Positions 27,801 through 36,700 of a stretch of 64,000 nt of DNA are shown here, piece by piece. Numbering within the stretch: the first letter of the stretch is position 1; every line of letters starts with the position of its first letter. The stretch covers positions 6,448,001-6,512,000 of the forward strand of contig JBAJFE010000014.1 of assembly GCA_037903355.1 (NCBI GenBank). The letters run 5' to 3'. This stretch comes from Trichuris trichiura (lineage: Eukaryota > Nematoda > Enoplea > Trichinellida > Trichuridae). The notes beneath the pieces were generated by a model. That model ran no database searches, had not been told where the DNA came from, and saw nothing but the letters and a program-made list of their open reading frames with translations. The position numbers were made by a program, and so were the translations under genes.

Positions 27801-30800
27801 CTGGTGTAGTACGTACTCAGCGACGCAGATGAGCCAACCGTAGCAATGCTCTAAAATTGTACGTATAAATTTTCAAAAGCGCTCAGAAATACACAGAACG
27901 GTTGCAAAAATTACATTTTGTACAACGGTATTTGTCAGTTCATCTACCAGGCAAATTCGCACTTCTACATTTTTGTCCGAGCGATTGGTGCAATGAGTAA
28001 AATCACCACAAGCCAAGCTAACGTACAAGTCATTCCGAACGTCATCTTAAATGGCATATTTTTGTTTTTGAAGAATTCGGAATGAAAGGATCTGTCTTCG
28101 CACCACGTACGATCACCTCTGGGAAACCCATTTTGCGCACCAGTACAGGTGGATTACTGAACAAATGCGGTTGCGTATTTTTTAACTGAAAGTCAACGCG
28201 ACAAGAGAGCAATGTGAATAAAACGACATGTCAATCCATACTTCTTCAAGGGAAACAAATAGAGGTTGCAAGGTTAGCCAAAATCCATCTCCCTTGGCTT
28301 CAATGTCATTGACTGATGCGGTTTTTCCTTCAATTACTCTTCTCAATACTTGCTCGGCAGAATCATCATTCAACGGATTCAGTGGAACGAATATGCGACG
28401 CTCTTCCATTTCATCCAAAGTGAGCACCATGCTTTCATCTGGATCAGCGTTGAAACATCTGTTCACTACGGTTGTCAAGTCTAACGCTGCAACCGCAAAA
28501 GTCTGGCGAACGGTGGTCGATGAAAGATGATTCTTTCGGTGGCCCAAATTATCTCTGTTTTCAAAGGGACCGGATTTCACAGCGCCGAAGAAAATACAAA
28601 ACTTTTCACGATCTAAATCCTTTGACCCAAGATCCTAAAACAGCCCCTTAGAGCTAAATAGTTAAAATAAAGCTGACTACCGTAATCAAAAAACTCAAAT
28701 TGGTCGACATGGCCATGCTAGGGGACTGTGCATTGGTGCTTGAGCCAAAAGGAAATGTGACCGTAGAAGGTTCACTAGAAAAAACATTTAAGCCTAAAAG
28801 TAAGCAATAAAAAGTCGCTTACGAAATAAATTGCCATCGCTTTCCGTCGAAGAGAACAAAGGAAAGTTCACCGGTTACTGCTGACGGGTGATGAAATTCA
28901 ACGAATGTTAAAAGGAGATTCCAATTTCCCAGGGTACGTTTTGTTTGCAAAAGTTTTTCATGACGATTTGAACTTCGCTGAAATGAATCACGTACAGGGT
29001 CGAATAACCGGAACAGAGCAAGACAGCTAAAATGCGTCAGTTAGCACAGCTCATTACTCGAAATGAAAATTAAAAGAATTTCAAAATTTACCTAATCGTG
29101 ATATATTAATCATATTACCATAGAACAGAAATCTTTAATGTAAGTTCAGCGTCGTAAGATAATATTAATAGAACCTTAACTTCAAAACTTTTTCATCAAT
29201 AACTATAGCATTTTAAACGCTTGTTTACGATCATGCTTCACGTAAGTTATTATAAATTATCGTTGAAAGCATAGCATCTCCCAACGGTTTTACAAGTCTT
29301 CACGATGTACACTTTATTTACACATTAAGCTGCTCAAGGGGTACAAATATAAAATCGGAGTTCGCATACACATCCATCAAAACTCGTTATTTTTCTGGTT
29401 CTGGTTCTGTTGGTTTAAAAGAAGATAAACAGTAAAACACTGGAGAACGAAGAACGAAAAATAAGAAACAAAACGTATTCAAAGTGGCCAATAAGTCTTC
29501 TTATTAAGGAAAGAGACAGCGCATCTTTATCGCTAATTAAATTTACGTTCCTGCGACATTTAGGCGTAGCTTCCGAAAACAAACCCTTTGAAAAGATGTA
29601 GCTAATAGCCTTGAAACGAGAATGGCATGATTCTGAAAACACTCTAATATTTTTAGGAAGTTAGATTTTTTCAGAAACAAGCAAGCAACACGTTATACTG
29701 GATAATACGAATTAAACAGCTCAGTTATGATCAGCGTTTCACTGGTATGGATAAACGCAGTTATTTAAATTCTGGTGAAAAGTTTTTCTTATACGGAAAG
29801 GCTTGTTAATGATTAAGACTTTTACTCCAGATTTTTCGATCCTCCCTTGACTCGTCATCACCGGGTCAAGAGAGAACCTGAAAACTCCGCAGTAAAAGTC
29901 TTGACCATTAATATATGGTCCAACCCTATAAAAAACGTTATCATAAAAAGTTAAGTACTCATCACAAAATGCTATGTATTCAACTTAAATTAAACAAAGT
30001 CAGTCTGAATGGCAAAGTGCAAACATCAACAGGGGAACAGAACGAGGATACTTGAAAAAATTGGCAACGCAAAACATAAAGCCAACATATCTGCTAAATT
30101 TTAAAAAAAAGTTTAAAATTTAACAAGCACACTTTACAAGTGAATCAACATGGGTTTAAACCAACAGAATTACCGATAAGAATGTCTGCTTGATCTTACT
30201 TATGGCAAGAACATTTCTCAAATTGAAAAAATGGTGGCTCACGTGAGATGAGGCAAACCAAGTCCCAAAGCGGAACGCGATGGAAACGAATGAGAAATCC
30301 TCTCACATTGAACAGAGCTCGGACGACAAATGGAGATTATGGGTTCAGAAGCGTAACAAGCTACTTTTACAAAGAAGACGAATGGAAAGGCAGCCTTTCT
30401 CAGTCGAAGAGATAGGGCTCGTCTGCAAGCAGGCTAAGGAAGGTTTTGCTGCCCAATCGTCCTTGCTTGAACCTCAGCCGCCACTGAATATTTGCGGTGA
30501 TCTGCACGGCCAATTTCACGATCTGCTGCGACTACTGAACTACGGTGGCTATCCGCCTAAAACGCGATACCTTTTTTTAGGAGATTACGTAGATCGTGGT
30601 CCCATGTCATTGGAAACTGTTATGCTTCTCTTGCTGTACAAGATTCGATATGCAGACGAAGTATTTCTGCTTCGAGGAAACCACGAGTTCGAAAATTTAA
30701 ACAGCGTCTACGGTTTTAAGGCCGAAATATTAAGACGGTATGAGGACCCAAACGTTTGGAAGCAGTTTAACGAGATGTTTAACTGGATGCCGCTAGCGGC

Positions 30801-33017
30801 ACTTATAAAAAGAAGAATTCTGTGCATGCATGGCGGCATTTCTATGGAATTAACAAACTGGGATCAAATTCGGTGCCTTCCACGGCCAATGTCTTTTCCA
30901 GTAGATGCAGTGAGCACAGATCTGATGTGGGCTGATCCAGTACAAAATCAGAAAGGATGGCGTGGAAGTGTGCGAGGGATTAGCTATGGATTTGGAGAGG
31001 ATGCAGTTTATAAGTTTTGTCGTTACATGGATATAGACATGATCGTACGGGCTCATCAGGTTGTGCAGAATGGCTACGAATTTTTCGCTTCCAACCATCT
31101 CATTACTGTTTTCAGTGCCCCAAACTACTGTGGGGTCTTCAATAACGACGCTGGAATGGTTAGAGTAAGTAGAAAACTGAAGTGCACTGTGAAACAGTTC
31201 CGCCCACCAAAGCCAATGTCGATAAAATATGCGAATAAAAAAAGCGCTTCTAAAAAATAAACCAGTGAGAAAACTTAAGTTTTTCGTAAACAAATTAACG
31301 CTAAAAAGACTGACGCAGAGAATCGACGATAACAAACGAATGTCAGTGAGACAAAAATACCATCCTCTGATCTTTGGCGTTCTTTCGGTTGAGAAATTTT
31401 TTAAGATGATTTCACTTTCGTACAGGTCGACTTCTCCCGCTTTTGTTGGTATCTGTAATTAAATGAAACAACTGCTCTGAAGTTGAGTACACATTGGTTC
31501 TGAATTTTTCTAAATAATCTCTCATCCATCCGTTGGTAGAGCAACTGTTTCGTTTAACTACAGATAACAACAAAAACGGGACAAGCCGAAGATGACCTTT
31601 ACGAAAATGAAACACAATCCTGTTATGAAGTAACCCGTGTTCAAGAAGATGATTTCGTTCCCAAAATCATAATCAAACGAAAGCCACCGTTAAATATAGA
31701 TTAAGCTGAAAAGTAGAATTCTTCTAGCATGTTCTACCGAAATGAAACTTTTGAAATAAAGCACGCCTGTTCAAATTTTGTTTTTTATAACAACAGTTGT
31801 GACGTGCCAGTTTACTGAAGAAACAAAAGAATAAAAACCACAAAACTTTCGGGATCGCCACGTCCTGTCTTAAGTTGAGAGAGCTCCGACATTTCAACGG
31901 GTACATCGTAAATTTTATGATAAAAACCTACATGCCCTTTACAAAGTTTACTGCTTTCATTCATTTGTTCATTTTTTTATATTTAGCTCGCCACTCACCA
32001 TTTCTGCTGCAATTCGTTCAACCGTGGCCAAATGATACTTGTACAGTTCAGTTACGCTGCAATTGTCAGCCTGTAGTTCATTACCATAGGTGTCCCGGAC
32101 GACAAGATCTGCTCCAAGCATCCTTCAAGTTACATATAGCATGAACAAGCAAAAGCCGGTACAATAGGTACCTGTTACCAACGTCCACTTTTAAAGCAAT
32201 CTTATAATTCAGCTTTTTAACTTCCTCCTAAAAGGTTACGAATAACAGCAAAAAAAACGCATAAATTCCTACCAAAGACAATTTCAAGGAAGTAATCTGT
32301 GATCGCCAATTGATGATCTCTTTCATCATGCCAAAAACTGTTTGAATGTCCAGCGTACCACTCTGCTGAAATAAAAAGACGTGTTGGTAGATTAACAACA
32401 CTCCTTGAAGCTCCTGCTGTTCGACAAGCAAATTACACGAACCTCATAATCTGTTTGGCAAATTTTCCTCCATTCCATAACAATGGAACTGACCGTTTCA
32501 ACCGCAGTCTTCGCTACAGAAGTAACTTCGCTGAAAAAGGAATAGTGAATCATGAAGCCTGGCGAAGCTATGTGTTTCATGCCTGAGCTCATTCCTGGGG
32601 ATTCGTTCGGCAACAAAAGCGGAAGGAAAAATCCCACAAATAGATGGCTGCGATTCCAGAAAGCCATAGTGCCATTCTTAAAAAGGTTAACTGAAAATCA
32701 TAACATCAAACTTGCAAAGCAAAACTAATTTCAACTTTCTAAATTGCCCATTAGCGCAATGCACATCTCACACCTCCGACACAACTCTATGTAAAAAGGA
32801 TTTAAAGTTTCCCATGACAAACAATGCATACCACCGCAGCATTTCAACGCACGAACAACGTCACCAAGCAATAGAGTCAAATATGGTCCTGTAGACGTTG
32901 GACAAAAATTCTGTTTGGCTGGAAGAACGCAGGGATTATATGGACGGTTAATGAAAGGTTGACAGTTAGACTACCAACTAGCAGCACGTCCTGCTTCTGA
33001 ACGTTTGACCATGCCAT
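9809..33017 (-). CDS. ced-5: DOCK1/2/5-type Rac guanine-nucleotide exchange factor (CED-5-like), 40 exons
   Basis: This is a large cytoplasmic exchange factor that loads GTP on Rac with an ELMO partner, acting in engulfment and cell migration. The spliced reading has about 1,954 codons, close to the DOCK1 family length. In order, it has an SH3-like N-terminus ([10 protein letters not shown], exon 2), a helical region with IINWRSQI (exon 4) and [10 protein letters not shown] (exon 6), and [11 protein letters not shown] (exon 9). The DHR1/C2 domain spans exons 9-14 ([25 protein letters not shown]). Armadillo-like repeats follow ([21 protein letters not shown]). The DHR2 catalytic domain spans about exons 26-36 ([41 protein letters not shown]-like, [14 protein letters not shown]). 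A tail with PPPLPPRR could bind an SH3 domain. Splice phases agree at every junction and no internal stop remains. The start ATG GCA TGG at 33015-33017 keeps frame, but a further 5' exon cannot be excluded. The PP1 gene and all transposons lie in introns 6, 15, 27 and 34. Confidence 0.93.
12064..12757 (+). pseudogene. Deleted pogo/Tigger copy (C-terminal transposase half)
   Basis: This lies in intron 34 of the DOCK gene. From about 12064 it parallels the element at 23.7-25.6 kb closely in DNA (compare 12097-12160 with 24955-25018). The frame 12097-12531 encodes the second half of the DDE domain ([31 protein letters not shown]). The right terminus (near 12735-12757) resembles the other copy's TTATAATAGGGGAAACA end. 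The left half is missing, so it cannot move on its own. Confidence 0.8.
12758..14993. other. Remainder of DOCK intron 34, no gene
   Basis: No coding region recognised. CAGTAGAACCTCGATTATCT near 13555 resembles the terminus of a pogo/Tigger-type MITE, but no partner end was seen. Confidence 0.4.
17201..17509. mobile_element. Fold-back Penelope-type element with terminal extension on both arms
   Basis: The arms (from 17201 inward and from 17509 inward) are near-identical inverted copies of about 140 bp. Each runs from the 40-nt extension through TTTATTACGGATTC and CAAAAAGATTTTTCTTTTCTTCCG. The right arm retains a full hammerhead-like core. In the left arm the ribozyme is partly deleted. The plus-strand extension begins with ATG at 17471 (peptide [14 protein letters not shown]). 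It lies in DOCK intron 27. No target duplication was recognised. Confidence 0.85.
17366..17408 (+). ncRNA. Hammerhead-ribozyme-like motif
   Basis: CTGAAGA (17368-17374), a perfect 6-bp stem II CGGGTC/GACCCG with loop GCGAAA, then GAAA (17392-17395) followed by AGCTCCGG. The core is intact at the positions required of CUGANGA...GAAA. One extra C between CUGANGA and the stem is shared by all copies in the window. Confidence 0.65.
17575..18690 (-). pseudogene. mariner transposase relic
   Basis: Minus-strand frames with shifts between them give [14 protein letters not shown], then [22 protein letters not shown] and [20 protein letters not shown], and finally [18 protein letters not shown]. These are the successive hallmarks of a mariner DDE/D transposase; DYHLF lies around 17720. 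Several stops and frameshifts make it inactive. It sits in DOCK intron 27 between two fold-back elements. Terminal repeats were not identified. Confidence 0.85.
18904..19156. mobile_element. Fold-back Penelope-type element with 14-bp target duplication
   Basis: The 14-mer GTATAACAGATAAG flanks the insertion at 18890-18903 and 19157-19170. The left end is the 40-nt extension (minus-strand ATG at 18936-18938). After it come inverted arms containing TCTTTATTACGGATC and GAAAGCTCCGG. Both ribozyme cores have decayed: the plus-strand copy reads CTTAAGA, and the minus-strand copy has lost the G of GAAA. It lies in DOCK intron 27. Confidence 0.9.
23714..25624 (+). mobile_element. pogo/Tigger-type DNA transposon with terminal inverted repeats
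   Basis: The left end CCGTGTTTCCTCTATAATAA and the right end (reverse strand) CCATGTTTTTCCTATAATAA are inverted repeats flanked by TA on both sides (23712-23713 and 25625-25626), as for Tc1/mariner/pogo elements. The 1.9-kb interior carries the transposase relic. The insertion is in DOCK intron 15. A deleted relative lies at 12.06-12.76 kb. Confidence 0.85.
24091..25388 (+). pseudogene. pogo/Tigger transposase, several frame lesions
   Basis: The N-terminal part (24091-24330) has a helix-turn-helix region ([30 protein letters not shown]). A CENP-B-type second helix region follows ([12 protein letters not shown]...[21 protein letters not shown], 24390-24500). The DDE catalytic region ends with [34 protein letters not shown] and [12 protein letters not shown] (24912-25388). 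Stops at about 24330 and 24587 and shifts around 24760-24910 break the frame. Gene order and motifs are standard for pogo-superfamily transposases. It is not a host gene. Confidence 0.85.
25657..25886. mobile_element. Fold-back Penelope-type element
   Basis: Arms 25657-25735 and 25765-25840 are inverted copies sharing AACAATAAGCTTTTAA-type sequence and GAAAGCTACGG. The right end carries the 40-nt extension on the plus strand (ATG 25846-25848), in which the fourth codon is TAG. It lies 32 bp beyond the end of the pogo element in DOCK intron 15. A possible degenerate duplication is too weak to claim. Confidence 0.8.
25705..25746 (-). ncRNA. Hammerhead-ribozyme-like motif
   Basis: On the minus strand, CTGAGGA (25737-25743) precedes stem II CGGGTC/GGCCCG (one G-T pair) and GAAA (25716-25719), then AGCTACGG. 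The variable position of CUGANGA is G here. The opposite arm has lost the CTGANGA box. Confidence 0.55.
26943..27085. mobile_element. Fold-back Penelope-type element with 11-bp target duplication, next to DOCK exon 15
   Basis: Near-perfect 40-bp arms (26944-26983 and 27009-27048) are followed on the right by the terminal extension (ATG 27047-27049, peptide [14 protein letters not shown]). AAGCCAAGTAA is duplicated at 26932-26942 and 27086-27096. The duplicated copy ends 14 bp before the 5' splice site of DOCK exon 15 (GT at 27109-27110). No hammerhead core remains in the short loop. Confidence 0.88.
29805..29911. repeat. Fold-back repeat with decayed hammerhead core
   Basis: Arms of about 36 bp (29805-29840 and 29876-29911) pair well. 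The minus strand of the loop reads GTGATGA...GAAAA, a hammerhead-like core missing its first C. It lies in DOCK intron 6, 0.4 kb upstream of the PP1 gene. Confidence 0.65.
30280..31260 (+). CDS. PP1-type serine/threonine protein phosphatase catalytic subunit, intronless, nested in DOCK intron
   Basis: A single-exon, 326-residue protein phosphatase of the PPP family. The metal-binding and catalytic signatures are all present: GDLHG (73-77), GDYVDRG (101-107), LRGNHE (131-136), HGG (184-186), WADP (217-220), RAHQ (257-260) and SAPNYCG (279-285). Length and motif spacing match PP1. The sequence around the metal site ([16 protein letters not shown]) departs from canonical PP1 (usually C-A-S-I-N-R-I-Y-G-F), so it is a diverged paralogue, like the male-germline PP1 copies of nematodes. 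The tail is Lys/Ser-rich and short. It reads opposite to the DOCK gene and lies wholly inside its intron 6. The lack of introns in a gene-dense, intron-rich region suggests a retrocopy that stayed open. The exact PP1 subtype is not determined. Confidence 0.93.
   Translation: METNEKSSHIEQSSDDKWRLWVQKRNKLLLQRRRMERQPFSVEEIGLVCKQAKEGFAAQSSLLEPQPPLNICGDLHGQFHDLLRLLNYGGYPPKTRYLFLGDYVDRGPMSLETVMLLLLYKIRYADEVFLLRGNHEFENLNSVYGFKAEILRRYEDPNVWKQFNEMFNWMPLAALIKRRILCMHGGISMELTNWDQIRCLPRPMSFPVDAVSTDLMWADPVQNQKGWRGSVRGISYGFGEDAVYKFCRYMDIDMIVRAHQVVQNGYEFFASNHLITVFSAPNYCGVFNNDAGMVRVSRKLKCTVKQFRPPKPMSIKYANKKSASKK
31410..31650. mobile_element. Fold-back Penelope-type element
   Basis: Nested inverted arms include 31455-31478 with 31538-31561, whose sequence is nearly that of 4187-4210/4331-4354. 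The right end carries the extension (ATG 31607-31609) with a stop in place of the usual His codon. It lies in DOCK intron 6, 150 bp after the PP1 stop. The ribozyme core is deleted. Confidence 0.75.
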
Positions 33018-33739
33018 CACGCGTTTGTCGAAGGCAACGAACGACTGATTAAAGCGCTTTTTCTCATTCGGCAGGAAAGTGTTTGCCTCCGGAAGGACAA
33101 TGACAAATTTCACTTATAAAGAACGAGCAGAAACATACATTGAACCTACGAAAATCCGAACAGAGGTGGTGTACTATAAAGTTGTTGATGTTAAAGGAGC
33201 TTCACAGCCCAACTTAGACCAATCCTCCTTTTTACAGAATAACGCCATTTTGAATGTATACGGAATATGGTTCATTCGATCAACTTGGCAATATTTTGCA
33301 TTGCAAGTGAACCAGTTAAAGGCAGAGCAGAGAGCCTGCATATAGTCTCATAATTTAAAAAAATGAATCAAAGTAATGGAATGCCCTTTTTTTATAAAGA
33401 CCTGTATTCAAGAGAAAGACAAGTCTTGATAATGGATAACGAATTTTCGGCTCCTACTCACACCACCCTTTTGCACCGGCGTATGCCTGCTTTCCCCGAT
33501 ATGGGATATGTTTTTTAATGTTAAGCATTTTTTATACTACCAATGAAAAAATTTTAGTTTCTTTTAAATAACTAATCAAATATGGGCAGGACGACACATT
33601 TACTTTAAAGCGTTGCAAACCCTCATTTCAAAACCAATCATCGAAAACCATTCACATCGGAACACTCTACAGTATCCCGCTGTACACGCTTGTTACTGTA
33701 ACTGTGGATTGTGTACGTTGCTGATTAGATTGCTGAATC
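33018..33739. promoter_or_regulatory. Shared divergent 5' region of DOCK and RPS10
   Basis: The 0.7 kb between the DOCK start (minus) and the RPS10 start (plus) has no recognisable gene. The arrangement is divergent, so both promoters must lie here unless DOCK has a further upstream exon. No specific element was identified. Confidence 0.4.
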
Positions 33740-36700
33740 ATGTTGATGCCAAAGAAGGATCGTCATGCAATTTATGAGTACTTGTTCAAGGAAGGAATAT
33801 GCGTTGCAAAGAAAGATTTCCATATGGCCAAACACCGTGATATTGGAGTGCATAACTTGTACGTCATAAAAGCAATGCAGGTGCGGGACTAAGGTTATTT
33901 TGTGCCCAAATAAAATGTGAAGAAGGCAACCCATTGTCGGTGTAAATTTTCATCGATAGATGGACGTTTAGGATCTGTTTAACATTAGAGACAAGACGAC
34001 ATGTTCCCGATATCTTTATTGTTTTACTGAAAGTGCTACTGAGAATAGGTTGTTTTTTCCGTAAAAAGTTATGGAAGTTTACACGGCGAAAAAGAAGAGT
34101 TGTATCTTTAAGGCTATCATCTGTTTAATATGTGTTCGAATGTTTAGTCATTGAAGAGCAGAGACTATGTGAAGGAGCAGTTCGCTTGGCGCCACTATTA
34201 CTGGATGCTTACTAATGAAGGAATGAATTATTTACGCGAATATCTTCATCTGCCACCTGAAATTATTCCAGCAACGTTGAAACGCCCCCAAAGAGGCCCT
34301 GATGCTCGTGGTCCAATGGATCGACCGACCGTGGGACCTTCTGGCAAAATCGGTGACATGGATTCTCGCGAAGCTTACCGTAAAGGTAGGTTTGATTGAA
34401 TAACGCGTGCTTTCATGATATTGTTTGAAGAGTAGAGGCTTCATCAATAGCTTTGAATACTTCCTTTGGCGTTCAGCTCGCGAAATATGTGGAGCAAAAT
34501 GTAAACTATAGTATCATGAGTAGGTGCGATTAATAGAGCTGTCGAAGAAATGTGATTGCACTGTTGCTTCTTAATCATTGAATGAGAAGTAATTGTTGAA
34601 TTGACTAACTCCAGAATCCAAACAGATCTTGGCAATTTTTGTTAAATGCACTTGATTTCTGCTTAGTGTCCTAAGTCACTCGCTGCACCTTAGAGCTGTT
34701 AATATTATTGTCAGCGTACGTTTTCACTGAATATAGATCGCCTTGTGACGGGTACATGAGTTTTCACATTCTTGACTTTTAGTTATGGCCGATCCGTTTA
34801 AGCGCGTAGCTATCGGGAAAAGTCCGCTTCCTTGTTTAGTGTCTGTTTTCCAAAAGTTCCGTGCTCGTATATTTTTTCACAAAATAAAACGCATCGCAGG
34901 TTAACAGCAGTCAGAAACGTGATCAGTCTACTTGACGTAGAAGACTTAAGGGTGTTTCATTAACCTTTCCATGTTTTTAGTGCATATTTACTTTCTCGCA
35001 TCGGTTCGCACCTTTATCGGGGGGACGTTCACATTCCGTATGATCTTTTGCCGAACGGTCATTAGCCTGAATGGACGTCTGACGGACGTTCATTTATCCG
35101 AATGGTCATTTCCCAGAAATTCATTTCCTGATAGGCTGTTTGCCTCAAATGATCGTTTAAGGTCAGAACGTGCTTATATATGCGTATGGCTTGCTGAGGG
35201 TAATCATTCGCTGCTGTAGCTGATTGACAGAAGTTCGTTGCTATATTTTGCTTATGATAGAATGGAAGAAGTCTGTGAGATTGCTCGTTCTGCGAGAGGT
35301 AGTGATAAGCTAAGTGCGCGAGGATACTTGTTTGTGAAGGATACATGCTCTGAAGATGATTATTACTGGTCATGCAAACCAGAAAAGAATTTTACTGTCG
35401 TGATCGGGCAGTTAGTAGGAGGATTTCAGATGGGCAGCACCTACTTGTTAAATTTGCGTACCATAACCACATGCCAAATCCAAATGGGGCAAGTGTCTTG
35501 AAAGTTATCGAAGCAGTTAAGTCTGCGGTGCGAAGTGGCAGGGATTTGTCTTGCCAAATAATTCAGTCATGCACAACTTCTTGTTCATCGGATGTGACCG
35601 CGTCTTTACCATCCATCGTCGGTTGCGTTGCGGAAAATGGTGAAAAGAGTTCGACGAGCTCAACGAACGCTGGCAAACTTGACGTTCCTGTGCAGTTGTG
35701 AAGCGCATTGGATGGACGGCCATTCATGATTAAAGATACAAGCATTTCCGAAGGAAAACTACATACAGTAGGCCCTCGTTATTCGCGGTTTTTGGTTCCA
35801 GGACTTTCCGCGTATAACAAATTCCGCGTAAAGTCAAGTCCCCTGCGCAAAATATAGAATCCCTTGTAAATAACATGCGCGCTTTCTCGTGTACACTACA
35901 AATAGACACGAAATTGCTCGTAGTTACTAATATCAATTAGTGTTAAGTAAATAGTTTAGTGAAGAACATATTAAAGAAAATAATGACATTCAACTATCCA
36001 AAAATATATTGGAATGCGAATTACTTTCAGAATACACTGTTTCAGCTGTACGCGAAATATACAGGCTTTTATTGTTACGGTATTGCCCCGTTATTTCAGT
36101 ATAAACAAAGTTAGTACGAAGCTACGGACAACATCGTAACAATAAAGACTGCGTACTCCGCATGAACTACTACAGTTCCGCGCAAAGAAACTGTTTCAAT
36201 GATGTAAGCGAAAAGTAAAATCGCTGAACCTCAGCTGGCACCATTGATTCCAGTACGTCTTTACCAACAATCGTTGCTTGCACCTTCACATCAGCTTTAT
36301 CTTTTACTTGAATGTTAGCTAGGTAGAAGATTTTTCAGGCGGTATGACCTTTTCCGCTGAGTGGCAGAGTTCATGCTGATGATAAGTCACTGGTGATCCG
36401 AAAGGCCTATGTTGAAAGTTAATTAACTTCTGCTGGCTGCAGAAGCAAAAGCGTTCCGGAAGCTCTGAGGCAACCATCTTCTATTGTCACCTAAGCATAA
36501 AATTCTTCTCTCAGCATTCTCAACCTTCAACAATTAAAACCCAGGTCGTATAGCAGCTGTCAGTATTGAGCAACGACTATCTTGGATGAACATAATGGGG
36601 TGACGATTCTGACATCCATTTGCACTTTTCACTAATAGAAGTGGTTAAACTATGCTGCAAATTTTATTTTTTTTACTTAAAATTGTTGCACACAAACGAC

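Larger units (their letters stand above)
9809..33017 (-). other. ced-5: Exon map of the CED-5/DOCK gene
   Basis: Coding exons 5' to 3' (plus-strand coordinates): 32975-33017, 32832-32918, 32443-32690, 32273-32365, 32172-32227, 31999-32122, 28823-28977, 28681-28774, 28242-28634, 28104-28185, 27915-28045, 27752-27850, 27626-27698, 27277-27576, 27111-27220, 21870-21950, 21710-21810, 21537-21660, 21297-21508, 21137-21243, 20959-21086, 20804-20911, 20483-20752, 20331-20431, 20211-20275, 19958-20157, 19823-19908, 16186-16348, 15996-16127, 15734-15943, 15580-15684, 15449-15535, 15251-15390, 14994-15192, 11048-11224, 10907-10993, 10388-10851, 10238-10334, 10035-10191, 9809-9984. The lengths sum to 5,865 nt, divisible by three. 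Sites were chosen by eye from GT/AG (one GC/AG), phase and family similarity. The least certain are the ends of exons 1, 11 and 18. Confidence 0.8.

Noticed and set aside
33079..33345. 88-codon plus-strand frame between DOCK and RPS10
   Set aside because: It overlaps the divergent promoter region, has no domain and overlaps the sequence directly upstream of the DOCK start.
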